From the NCBI GenBank assembly GCA_033816765.1, contig CM066296.1, positions 2,975,362 through 3,039,361 on the forward strand: a stretch of DNA of 64,000 nt. Direction: 5' to 3'. Source of the stretch: Nothopassalora personata (lineage: Eukaryota; Ascomycota; Dothideomycetes; Mycosphaerellales; Mycosphaerellaceae). Within the stretch, counting starts at the first letter, position 1; the number at the start of each line of letters is the position of its first letter. The notes under the pieces were generated by a model. The model saw only the letters and a program-made list of their open reading frames with translations, had not been told where the DNA came from and ran no database searches. This document shows, piece after piece, positions 47,478-58,264 of this stretch. The position numbers were made by a program, and so were the translations under genes.

Positions 47478-49310
47478 ATGACAGAGCACGAGCATTTCGA
47501 TGTTGTGGTAGTGGGTGCTGGTATGAAGTACTGCTGTCACGTGAGATCAGGTATCAGCTGACGACGATCGATGTCTGCAGGCATCTCAAGCCTAGCAGCG
47601 GCGAAGGAGTACATTCAATGTGCACCTGATACGGAGCTCATGGTCCTCAACGACAACAAGACCATCGGAGGCGTCTGGTCAGAAGATAGGATCTACCCAG
47701 GGCTATATACGAACAATCTTCGAGGCACTCTGGAGCTGCCTGATTATCCTTTCGACAATCATCTCGGCATCGAGCAGCTGCAGCCTCTCACAGGAGAGGC
47801 ACTGCATCAATATCTCAAGGAATATGCGGAAAAGTTCAACATCACTCATCGCGTGCGTCATGAGACCAAAGCCTTGGAGGCAGAGAAGCTTGACGGCGGA
47901 TGGAGACTACTGTTAAACAACAAAGACCGGCTGTACAGCATCACGACCGAAAAATTGATCGTCGGTACAGGCCACCACGCGGTCCCGCAACGCATGCACC
48001 TCAAAGGCGAAAACTCCTACAGTGCCCCTATGTTTCATGCTGGAGATCTTGAGGAGTCGAGGGCAGTCTTGGGTAAAGCCGAAGATATTCGACGCGTCAC
48101 TGTTTGTGGTGCTTCAAAGTATGGTTGGGATTGCGTTTACAACATGGCAGCTGCTGGCAAAGAAGTGGACTGGGTCATCCGCAAGACTGGGCACGGACCG
48201 ATCTGGATCAGTAACAACATAATGGTTATGCCAATCTTGGGCGCGATCAACGCCGAGAAGCTGTTTACCACACGGCTTGTTGATTGGATGAGTCCTTGTG
48301 TCTTTGAGGTCCAAGATGGCAGCGGATGGTGGCGACGTTTCCTTCACGGTACTTGGTTGGGCCGAAAGATCGTACAAGGCTTTTGAAACGCCGTCGGAGA
48401 AGACATGCTGAACCAAAGTGGTTTTCGCAAAGACGCCAGCACCAGGATCCTCGAGCCGGATTGCGGCATTTTCGACGTGGCCACAAATTTCGCAGCAATG
48501 AACTATCCGACTGACTTACTGCAATTCGTCAGGGATGGCCAGGTCAAAGTTCATCGCGAAGACATCTCCCATCTGTCCAACCACGCCGTGCACCTCGCTA
48601 ATGGCACTGTCCTTGAATCTGACGGAATCATAGCAAGCTCCGGGTGGCTCTGGCGTCCAAGCCTGGACTTCAAAGACAAGAATCTCCATGCAGACCTTGG
48701 TGTTCCTAGCATACACTACAGTCCCTCTCAATCAGAGGACTGGGCCGCCCTCGATCAAAAAGCCGACGACTACCTCTTCAAGAAGTTCCCGATGCTCAAG
48801 ACACGCTCCCGTCCGCCGCACCCCGTCTCCGCCCGCCGCGACAACTTGCTCAACGACCTGAAGCCCATCGAGCAGAAGCCTGTGTACACCCCTCAGCGAT
48901 TCTACCACTCCATAATCCCTCCCGGCCTCCCGAATCGCACCCTTGCTTTTGCAGGCTGCGGCACGAATGTCTCGCACGCCATGAAAGCCGAGCTCTCGGG
49001 ACTGTGGATCTATGCGTACTTCAACGATAAGCTCACTATAGATCCTGTCAGAGACGTGGAGGATTTGAGGTATGAAGCGGCTTTGATGCAGAGGTGGGCA
49101 ATGAGGAGGTATACGTACGGGTATGGAGAGCGACACCCAGACTACATCTGGGAAGCTGTGCCGTTTAACGATTTGTTGCTGAGAGATCTGGGAATGACAG
49201 GGTGTAGGAAAGGAAGTTGGCGTAGAGAGTGGTTTGAGGCGTATGCTCCGGCGGATTATAGGGGTGTTACGGAGGAGTGGTTGGCGATGCAGAAGGAAAA
49301 GATGATGTGA
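47478..49310 (+). pseudogene. flavin-dependent monooxygenase with one internal TGA
   Basis: Exon 1 (47478-47520) ends GGTGCTG, and a 60-bp intron (47521-47580) joins it to exon 2, giving MTEHEHFDVVVVGAGISSLA, an FAD-binding GxGxxx fold. GGVWSEDRIYPGLYTNN is the GG-W...YPG block of Baeyer-Villiger/N-hydroxylating monooxygenases. VTVCGASKYGWDCVYNMA is the second, NADPH-binding fold. The reading frame of 590 residues is open except for a TGA at 48384-48386 (codon 283), in VQGF*NAVGEDM; Trp would fit that place. Downstream sequence stays conserved in pattern to the natural stop. Either a recent nonsense allele, readthrough, or an assembly error. Acts on a small lipophilic substrate, identity unknown. 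Confidence 0.75.
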
Positions 49311-51888
49311 ACTTGGACCTGGCCTGGACTGTCAAAAGAGGTGATAGGTGGTATTGGCACTTGCTGTCACAAGAACGCGTTTCTGTCATCGTTCCGCGCT
49401 AATGCTTGAGCACAGGCCACCAAGGCTTTTCTGATGGCTGGGCACATCACTTAGTACTCCTTGCATTTCTTCCTACCATTCTTGCTTCGCTCATCCCACT
49501 CACGGCCATTACCGGACGGTGATTTGAATTCAGCGACCATGCATTTCGCGGCCGGCACTGATGAGTCACCACTAGTTTGCTTCACGGCCCTTGGAGAGAA
49601 GTTCGTGCTAGCAATCCTGTGCACGAAGATCGGCATCGAAATCTTCTCCGCGCTTAATTGCGTGCGGCCTGCAGCTGGAAATTGGCTGTTACGAGAAAAG
49701 CAGCACCAAGCCCTGACCAAGACCGACATCGTCAACACATTTCAACCACACACGGGCAATGTCAAGCCTGATGTGTTACGTCTCTTCTATCGAGACCAAC
49801 ACACCAGCCCGCTGGGCCTGCCGTGCGGTAGGACCATCATTAGCGTCTGCTCAGCTTGTAGACGAGCGCCCCTTGATTGAATATCTGATCGCGCCGAACG
49901 AATAGAATGCTTGTCTCATCTGCTCTCTTTAACGGCGTGGAGGTGACCGTAGTTAAAGACCCTTGTATGCGTCGTCAGTGGTCGTACAGGCAGTGAAGCT
50001 GTGAATATTAACCGAAGACAAATTGGCTACGAAGGTACGGGAAATGGTCGTACATGTGGTAGGGTCCATCTTGTCCGGAAAGAGAATTCCAATGAAGAGA
50101 AGGGGTAGGAGAGCAGCAGAGATATCATAGCCGTTGCCTCGGTGTCAGACCCACTTTTCAGTGGCGGCGCTAGCACATGATCCTTGCATTTAGGGCGAGA
50201 AAGGGACGTTCTGCTATATCGACCTAAGAAGTAGCACTTCTCTCATATCGCGATCGAAGCTCCCTTTTGAGATGAGCTGCTCTTCTCTTTGCCATTTATC
50301 ATATTATCGTATCCTGACTCAATAAGCGCGACGTCAAGCCAATGCGACCCTGCATGCCAACCATGGCAGCACAGACCATGGCAATATCCTCAGCGAGATG
50401 ATCCGAGGTTGATCCGACCTGTGTGATGATCAAGATACCGCTATGCTTGGCCCAAGGAGCACTTCGAGTGTATATTTCCAAGATACTGTTGTCCTTCTCC
50501 TTCGTGAGGACTGGAGTCGGAAAGGGGTGCCCACGGACCGCGACTGGTGTTAGCTCCGGACGTTCCATTATCAGCATAGGGCCCGGTCGACTCGTACTGC
50601 TTCTCTTGAAAAGTCTCCTGGAATGTTTTTGCTAGAGGCCTCCCAACTGCTGCTATCAGCACTTCTTGATCAGGCGAAGCTTTCTACTCTACTCTCGCGC
50701 CACCTAGAGGCGGTGGATCAATCGCATAAGTCGCGCTCAGCTAACCAGTACATGCCATGAAGCGATCTTTTATGCTATGGTGCCTTATGCCATGCTTCTC
50801 AATCTCAGCTTCGTGCGGCATGAAAGTGATAATAGGCCCACAGCCAGGCCAGATCACTTCCGGGAATTTGATCTTTCCCATTTCATTCGCTGGAGTTTTT
50901 TCGTTTCCTGCGGGCGCCGTCTACGCATCACGGCTTCTCGACTCGAGCTGTATACAAGCTGCCAAGATTGGGGAAGGCACTTCAGGATTGATTGTGATGG
51001 CCCAGAAGTCGAGCGTGGGCTCTTCCTACAATATTACTAGATAACTCATTGGCTTATCAGACTTGGCAGATGAGCTCTCTACGACTTTCTCGATGCTTGC
51101 CCAAGACTGTTCCTTGCTGTGCGTCGCAGTCCGAGCAGTAGCGGCAGGTCCCGCGATGCCTCCGTAGGCAGGAGGTGAGTCTGCTGCGCTCGTCTCGATC
51201 TTCCGCGGTCGATCGATTTCGCTAGCTATGGCCGGATGGCCTCTGAAGGAACAGGGCGCTGTGGTTTCAAAGTGTGGGAACCTGGAGGGAGTTTGGGGGT
51301 TCACAAGCAACCGCACTTTTCGCAGTCTTTACATATAATCATCAGCGATCGCAGCATGCGTGTGATGTTGGCTGTGCCAAGTAAGGCTGCGAATAAAGCA
51401 CGATGTTGTAGTGGAAGGTCTTCTTACCAATCTATCCCCGGGTTGCATCTGCTGTGAGATATGTGTAGATTCGAAGGGTGAGCTGGCTCTCACAGCCGGA
51501 CACCATGGCAACATGGCAATGCTCAGACCTGTTGTTTGCGCTATGTCACATCGGGATACCATGGCCTGGCGTCTCATCGCGCTCATGTCGCAATCTGTAC
51601 TAGGCCGCAACGTCTTCTCTCTCTGCAACATACACTGAGGCTTTGCTTCTAGTAGTGGCAGAGCCCATAGCAGTGCCAGGGTGAGGTGTAGAAAGCCATG
51701 GACTTCTTTGTGAGGTCCACTGCTGCTAGTATGGCAGGCGACGTCATCATGTGCATCACATGCGCGATGTACCACTTTCCATTCCTTCACTGCCACACAG
51801 CGCCACTTCTCTGTCGTATACCTTCATCCTCGAGCACTACTGACAACACCTTACCTACTACTTGCCTCCCTGGACATACGATACCAAC
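49311..51888. other. intergenic, 2.6 kb, no confident gene
   Basis: ORFs of 60-155 codons lie on both strands. The minus frame at 50299-50577 (TRSAPWAKHSGILIITQVG) has a protein-like pattern but no family that I recognise and no plausible neighbouring exons. Confidence 0.35.
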
Positions 51889-52921
51889 ATGTCCGGCTCG
51901 CGCATCCCCGACGAAGCACCTCCCTCCTACTCGCAAGCCACCGGCTCATCTCAAGCCTCGAATCCGGCACAGTCAGCGGCCGGCTCCAGCAGCAACAATG
52001 CCAGCGCACACTTGAACGTGCCCGGCGCCAACAATGGCATTCCGGAAGCGTACCGGCGGAGTATGGAGGATGAACAGCGGCCACTTCCCAAAGGCTGGGT
52101 CCGCTCCTACGACCCGAACAGTGAGCACCAATTCTTCGTCGACACCACCAAAGACCCACCTCGATCGATCTGGCACCATCCATATGACGACGATGAGTAC
52201 CTCGCGACCCTACCAACCGAAGAGCGCGAACGAATTGAGCAGGAAAGCATGACCAACATGCTGGGCAACGGCAATCACGCCTCGAAAGAGCACATGATCC
52301 ACTCGCATTCGGACGACGAGGATGATCACCAACACGCCGCTGCCGGCTCTTCCGCCGCAGGGAGTCTACCTCAGCTGCCACCACGGCCGGAGGGCAAGGG
52401 CAAGCAACCAGAGCGATCGTTTGGCCGCAAGCTGAAGGACAAGGTCACGGGCATGACGCACGAGCAGCGCGAAGCAGAGCGAAAGAGACGAGCCGAGGAA
52501 GAGCAGCGCATGTACGAGCAGCATTTGCGCGTGCGTCAAGCCATGACCAAAGCTATGCAGACAGGTCAGCCTCAGTTGATTGGCAAGGACCGTGACGGGA
52601 AGGTAAGTGCAGCACAAGAGCGGCGGAGCGCGGATAACCTGCTGACACATGTACCAGGACGTATATATCGAGCCTCCAGCTCAGCAGGCCGGCTACTATG
52701 GTGGAGGCTACGGAAACGGCTATGGCTACAATCCATACCAGCAACCACCAGGCGTCTACACCACACCGAATGCACGCTATATCCGCCCACAAGGACCATA
52801 TGCACGACCAGGATATGGCTATGGCGGAGGTTACGGACGAAGCGGCATGGGCTATGGTATGCCTCTGGCCTTGGGTGGCGGTCTGCTAGGTGGCCTACTG
52901 CTTGGAGACTTGATGTTTTAA
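51889..52921 (+). CDS. WW-domain protein with Gly/Tyr-rich C-terminus
   Basis: Exons 51889-52602 and 52658-52921 join in phase (GK|DVYIEPP) across a 55-bp intron into 325 residues. The start MSGSRIPDEAPPSYSQA has a good fungal context (CAACATG). A WW domain spans residues about 65-100: LPKGWVRSYDPNSEHQFFVD...W..P, with both Trp present, so it should bind Pro-rich partners. A PPSY motif near the N-terminus may itself be a WW ligand. Then an acidic/His linker, a charged helix (HEQREAERKRRAEEEQRMYEQH), and exon 2 with Gly/Tyr repeats (GYYGGGYGNGYGYNPY) ending in a hydrophobic Gly/Leu tail. Related fungal proteins are called WW-domain proteins of unknown role. Confidence 0.85.
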
Positions 52922-53368
52922 GCTTGATGGCATACTTGCCTAGAGACGAGAGCCAGCAGGCTCGAGCAAGAGCTGCTGGGCAACGATGAACACGATGCCT
53001 ACGAAGATCACGGCAGGACTTAACGAGCTTTAGTGGCAGCATGGCATGGCTCAATATCAGCGGGAGCATTGCTTTCTTTGAAGTGGCTAATAGTAGATGG
53101 ATCGCAGTGATAATGCCCTCACCGGCTTTTCTTTCAAGAGTCTTCACCACCATTCTGATCGCTCTCGGCTTCGGCATGGAGCTTCCAGCTTTCTTATGGG
53201 CGACATCATGCTGATCACGGCGAAAAGCCTCATTTCACCGGAGGTACCTGAGTACTTCGGCCAACACTACCGATGTGGAGAGGGGACTGCTGCTCTACGG
53301 CTTGATATACCTACATGTGTTCACTACACTGACACTAACAATATTGCTTCATACTCTTGCCACTGATT
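52922..53368. other. intergenic, no gene seen
   Basis: 447 bp between the WW-domain gene and the aldolase-like gene on the same strand. No feature besides short shadow ORFs. Confidence 0.4.
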
Positions 53369-54728
53369 ATGTCTCGACTTTTTCAACCTTTTGTCCTCCG
53401 CTGCAGGCCCAGCACGTTCTATTCGATTTCACAATGCAGAACTCTCGCAACACCAGCAACATCACAACTAAAGTCTTATGATCAACTCACTGGCAATGAA
53501 AGAGCAGCACAACTTCGCAAATCGAAGGGCGATAGACCCTTAGACCGCTTCGTCTACGGTGCTCATCCCATTAGTGGCGCGCAAGTCGAGCAAGTGAAGC
53601 ATGTCCGCATGCCAACTTTCGCTGATCCGCTTGACGAGCGTGCTTTTCGGAAGTTGCATGCTGCGGCTTGTATTAGGTGGTTGGGTCTGAATGGCACGTT
53701 CTTCTTCCCATTTCCATTCATCCCACCTCCTCGCTTCCTCTTTCAAGCTCCCTCTGGCTTCGTCACCCGCCTCGCTAACTTTGCTCCCCTAGGCTACAAC
53801 AACGAAGGCGCCGGCGGCCACATCACAGTCCGCGATTCCCTAAAACCCGACCACTTCTGGTATTTTGCCCCGACTAAGAAACCCCCATTCCCCTGAGACA
53901 TTCTGGAACAGAGAGAGCAGTTCTAATCGTCGTGTTAATAGGATCAACCCCTTCTGCAAATCCTTCCGCTACATCAAACCCGAAGACCTCTGCCTCGTCA
54001 ACGAACAAGGGATCGTCCAACACGAGGGAAACATGCACGCCATCAATCCCGCCGGCTTCGCAATCCACTCAGCAGTCCACCAAGCCCGGCCTGACGTAGT
54101 CGCAGCTGTCCACTGTCACTCCCTTCCCACCAAAGCCTTCTCCGCCCTGGGCTGTGAACTTGAACCCATCAACCAAGATGCCTGTCGCTTCTACGGCGAT
54201 CATGCAGTCTATGATACTTTTGGGGGGATTGTTCTGGCGCATGATGAGGGGCGGAATATTGCGAAGGCGCTGGGGAGGAAGAAGGCGGTTATCTTGAGTG
54301 GGCATGGGGTTTTGACGGTGGCGAAGAGTGTGGATGCTGCTACTTATCTTTTTGGGGCGATGGATCGGTGTATTGAGGCGCAGTTGATGGCGGATGCGGC
54401 GGCTGGTGAGTAAGAGAGGGAAGATGGAGAGGGTGAGGAGGGTTGTGCTAATGTGGGTTTGTAGGGGGCAGAGGGGTGAAGACGAAGAAGATTCCGCATG
54501 AGGAGGCGGAGTATACGAGGAGGGTTTATACGGATGAGATGGAGTATTGTATGTTTCAGAGTTGGTGCGTTATTCTCAAGGACTAGGAGTCCTGACGGGC
54601 GAATGGAGTATAGAGGTGCTGACTGGATGTGTAGTTTTGAGGATATCGTGAAGGACTCCAAGGGCGAGTTAGGAATGTTGAGTGGCGGGGAGAGGCAGGG
54701 CTATAACGTGTTCCCGAGGGGTTGGTAA
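53369..54728 (+). CDS. class II aldolase/adducin family protein, likely mitochondrial
   Basis: Five exons: 53369-53684, 53793-53859, 53942-54405, 54465-54564, 54635-54728; total 346 residues. MSRLFQPFVLRCRPSTFYS...TLAT at the start looks like a mitochondrial presequence. The core reads YNNEGAGGHITVRD, WINPFC, VHCHSLPTKAFSALG (HxH metal ligands), DTFGGIVLAHDEG, and LSGHGVLTVAKSVDAATYLF (third ligand). This is the class II aldolase/adducin fold (PF00596), which binds a divalent metal and cleaves or decarboxylates sugar acids and related compounds in enzymes; fungal homologues of this length are mostly uncharacterised. The first intron has a weak donor (GTCTGA), chosen because it restores the conserved GYNNEG block. 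Confidence 0.85.
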
Positions 54729-55726
54729 GGAGACGAGACATGATCTAGTGTACACAGAACCTTCAATGGCCTGGTGCTATGGATGTTCGTGAAGCATCCT
54801 AAAGCGCTAACATGTCTCAGCTCGGTTGAACTCTTAAGTGAGATAATTCCTTCACTCACAGATCTCTTCTCCCAGCGTAGAGCAAATGTGCCCCAGCAGA
54901 TCTTTATGCAGCCAGTGGTAACGGTCCAAGCCATTCAGATATCAGCACTACTACAATCATACCAGACTTTGGCGAGACCAGATCTGTGCTGACAGACGTA
55001 CGTGCCATTCATCGACCAAAACAGTTCTCACAGTCATCCATACGTGTAGAAGCCCCCCTTCCGCCTACTCAATTTAACGCCTGCGCTATGCTCAACATCG
55101 GTAAATTCATCCTCGAGGACTCCAAGCCTATCACTTCAGAATCCTTCCAGAGAGGCCATCTCCCATGGCAAAAGTCAGCCATTTAATGCACCTGTAAGCT
55201 CCTTCGACAGGAAACTCTTACCTTACTACTACATCACTAGGGTCAGCTTTAGCTCCCCGAGTCCTAGAGTCTCCTCTCGATTCTTACGAGCTTGGATGCA
55301 TGCTATCGGCAAGAAAAATCGGTCCTATGTTACTGGCAACTCTCGTGACTCGAAGGAAGATGCTGCGCCACGAAAAGCGACTTGCCTTGATGGCAATTCG
55401 GGGATTCACATACCTGATGCTTATGTGGTCTAAGGCGGGAGGGACGGGGAGTTCCAATTTATGACGGAGCATGAACGTGGTTAGGCGAATAGCTATGTAT
55501 TGACCAGCAGGATTCACTGATGCCACTCACCAGAAAGCTGCATCTGTGCACCTGTCGCTTCAAGGAGTGAGTCGTCACTAAGCGCTAATCTCTGGCTTTC
55601 ACATGCACGACCGTTGACGAGGCTTGGCCGAAGTTCTCCCTGGCCCACGCAAAAGCCACCTCTATTCTTTCAACGCGCGCGTATAGAGGAAGATTCTCGT
55701 CATCACGCGAAGACAGCAGCTACATC
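54729..55726. other. intergenic, no gene seen
   Basis: About 1 kb with short overlapping ORFs only. It separates the aldolase-like gene from the 2EXR-like pair. Confidence 0.4.
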
Positions 55727-56289
55727 ATGCCGAAGCACGGCGATGCCAAACCAGCGCGAGTCGAGGTTGGTCTTCACCCATTAGAAAAAGAGGTCATGCA
55801 CTGACTAATGTGTAGTCACCCTTCCGCCTCCTCGACCTCCCCCCAGAGCTGTGAGTGAGGATTTGCAAGCTCTCCACCGATGGCACTCCGCAGATAGACC
55901 ACCAGTCTTTCGTCAAGGGCCGCCAACCTCAGAAGCCGCCAGCCATCACCCGCACCTGCGCTGCATTGCGCCACGAATTTCTCGCATACTACTACTCAAC
56001 CCAAGTCACTTTCCAGATAAACCTCGGCCACCCAAACAACTACCGCAAGCTTCGAGAATGGCGGCGAGCTATTTGGAAAGAGCATCGCCGCCTCATCAGC
56101 GGAAGTGCCACCCTTTGGATCAAGGAAGTAGCACGGCAAGAAGTTCTGGACCGCTGTAAGGAGATTGGCGCATTGGGTGTGGTTCAGATCGAGCGAGTGA
56201 TGAGGCCGAGCACTCATATTGTCAAGTACCAAATCTCATTCAACGAAATGGCCACTCGAGAGGATGCCGCTGGGCGATCGGTGGTGTAG
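55727..56289 (+). pseudogene. 2EXR-like gene with in-frame TGA
   Basis: Exon 1 (55727-55765, MPKHGDAKPARVE) and exon 2 (55816-56289) are separated by a 50-bp intron. Exon 2 opens SPFRLLDLPPEL, then TGA (55852-55854), then VRICKLSTDG, ITRTCAALRHEFLAYYY and a C-terminal part to 171 codons. The pattern is that of 2EXR/F-box-like fungal proteins, which have Trp after PPEL; the paralogous fragment at 57042 indeed has TGG there. GTGAGT overlapping the TGA could act as an intron donor (acceptor near 55890), but that would remove a conserved block. So either nonsense mutation or unusual splicing. Confidence 0.5.
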
Positions 56290-57041
56290 CGATACCAAGT
56301 CGGAAAGTGTACGAGCACAAGGAATGCCTCGAGAATAGACATGTCCTAGACGGGGACCGAAGGCTGAGCTCCCACCGCAAATTAGTGTACGAGGATTGAC
56401 ATGACACCACAGAGCATAGCGCACTGCCGATAGTAATGTATACTACAATAGCGATCAAAAAGCTCCTTGCAAGGCTCATCTCAATGCTCATTTACAAACA
56501 CTGCGCTCTTATCCAACAATACCGCTCATCCTACCTAAGGTGTCCCTTCGTCTGTTGGCTGACGCTCGAGTGTCTATCACCTGCTACTTCGTGACATGTC
56601 TTCCGTCAAGCTTCAGTCACCGAGAATTCGATCGAAATCGCTTCTCAGGTAGGGCGCTCGAGATGAGCAGTCACCATCATCGATGTGACCAATTCTGCCT
56701 TCCGATGCTGGTGTACAATCCACTACATGGGCTCCCGACATATCAAGCACTTACAATACGTACCAAATGTCGATTTATGCCTGTGTAGTAAGTCGACAGT
56801 ATCAGTCCACATTCACTGATTGCCGCTAGATTGCACGTGCAATGCTAGCGCCGGACTCCTTCTCATCTTCACGAAGCACTCACGTCGGTCCACAACTCGC
56901 GTCAGTTCTTCGTTGCGAAAATCCGCGTGAGAGCGATGCGCACCAGCTCGGCAGTATGAAGTGCGGACAAAGCAGACCGTCTCCACAGGAGATACACCCT
57001 TAAAAACAACGACCTCATCAGGACCTCTAACAGCTTCTTAG
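56290..57041. other. intergenic between two 2EXR-like copies
   Basis: No gene seen. Short ORFs only. Confidence 0.4.
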
Positions 57042-57225
57042 TTCCGTCTACTCGACTTACCGCCCGAACTATGGGTCAAGGTCGGAAAGTTGGTAGCCGA
57101 GGACTCGAGGGGCGTCGTCACCAATAGCTTCAGCGTAGGAAAGTAACCGCCGCGTCAACCAGCCATCACTCGAACGTCTCTACTGCACTGGCACGAACTG
57201 CTACCATACTAACTTGATGGGTGAT
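57042..57225 (+). pseudogene. 2EXR-like fragment, paralog of the gene at 55727
   Basis: Reads FRLLDLPPELWVKVGKLV, a stop (TAA) after NSFSVGK, then PAITRTSLLHWHELLPY and another stop. The same order of blocks as the upstream copy shows a tandem duplication that has decayed. A TAG acceptor-like sequence precedes it, as in the intact copy. Confidence 0.6.
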
Positions 57226-57394
57226 GTATGTGTCTTGATTGTTTTTGTCTATAAAGGTGGAAGAAAGGCAGCTATATATATCTAGCTTGTGTGCGGGCAC
57301 GGACCTATAACCCAACCCATTCACTTCAAGTCACCCCCTCGTGCCTGTCACATGCTGTTGTACCACGCTGCTGCCTAGATCGGTTCATTCAGGT

Positions 57395-57585
57395 GTTGTT
57401 CATGCCCGTAGGTCTTCAGGTTGTTGGTGTCTTATGCCCGTAGGTCTTCAGGTTGTTGGTGTTTCATGCCCGTAGGTCTTCAGGTTGTGTTCATGCCCGT
57501 AGGTCTTCAAGCTTTTGTTGTGTATGCCCGTGGGTCTTCAGGTTGTTGGTAATTCATGCCCGTAGATCTTCAAGGTGTGGGTGTA
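57395..57585 (+). repeat. tandem repeat, six units of about 31 bp
   Basis: The core ATGCCCGTAGGTCTTCAG recurs at 57402, 57434, 57466, 57493, 57524 and 57556, at spacings of 32, 32, 27, 31 and 32 bases. The core is nearly constant; the spacer (GTTGTTGGTGT) varies. It lies 0.7 kb upstream of the Gypsy D gag and may belong to its LTR, or be a minisatellite beside it. Confidence 0.88.
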
Positions 57586-57879
57586 GGTGTCGGGTGTGGG
57601 TGTTCAGAATCCCCATTCATCATTCTCGTCGTAACCGTACGGGTTGTCAAACGCGTCGGTAATTACGAAGTTGGCTTGTTGAGGTGTAGTAGCCACATTA
57701 GCTTGCTGCATGTAATGGTGTTCTTGTGACTCGAGTCCCTCTGTTGAATTTAGCCGTCGTCACCCGAAGGCAGCAGCATAGCATATGGGATTCCTCTACG
57801 TAATAAGGTTTGCTAGTGCGTTCTGCAGCATTCACTCACGCTCCATGTGATTCGATGCTTACGCGTACATCTTGGCGCA

Positions 57880-58264
57880 GAAGGGTATATAAGGGCACAC
57901 TCATTCACTTGTAGATAACAACAATCAACAAGCAATCTGTCACGGGCAGCCCGCGACCCTTCACTGACGATGCGTCGTCCCGGGTGAACCTCGGACCTTC
58001 TGCATCGGGACTAGCGGCTTGGCGTTAGCTTAAGTACCCGCCGCGCCTCGCGCTCCTCTTTCATAGCTTCGTAGAACAACAACTATCTCATTCGGACCCT
58101 TTGGTACGCGCGCCCTTACAGTTTGTTCTACCACCCTACCCAGATCACGGATCTAGGTAAGGGACGCGTAACACTCAGAACAGACAACAGAACGCGCACG
58201 GCGCAATAGCAGAGTCGCGCCGAGTCGCACTCGACACAGAACACGGCAAGGCGCAAAGGCGCAG
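57880..58264 (+). promoter_or_regulatory. promoter and leader of Gypsy D
   Basis: A TATA box (TATATAAG, 57886-57893) stands about 30 bases before a pyrimidine/CA-rich likely start zone near 57920. Some 340 bases of GC-rich leader follow before the gag ATG. In an LTR element this puts the TATA in the 5' LTR, but I cannot fix the LTR borders because the 3' LTR is outside the window and no tRNA match is clear. Confidence 0.45.
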
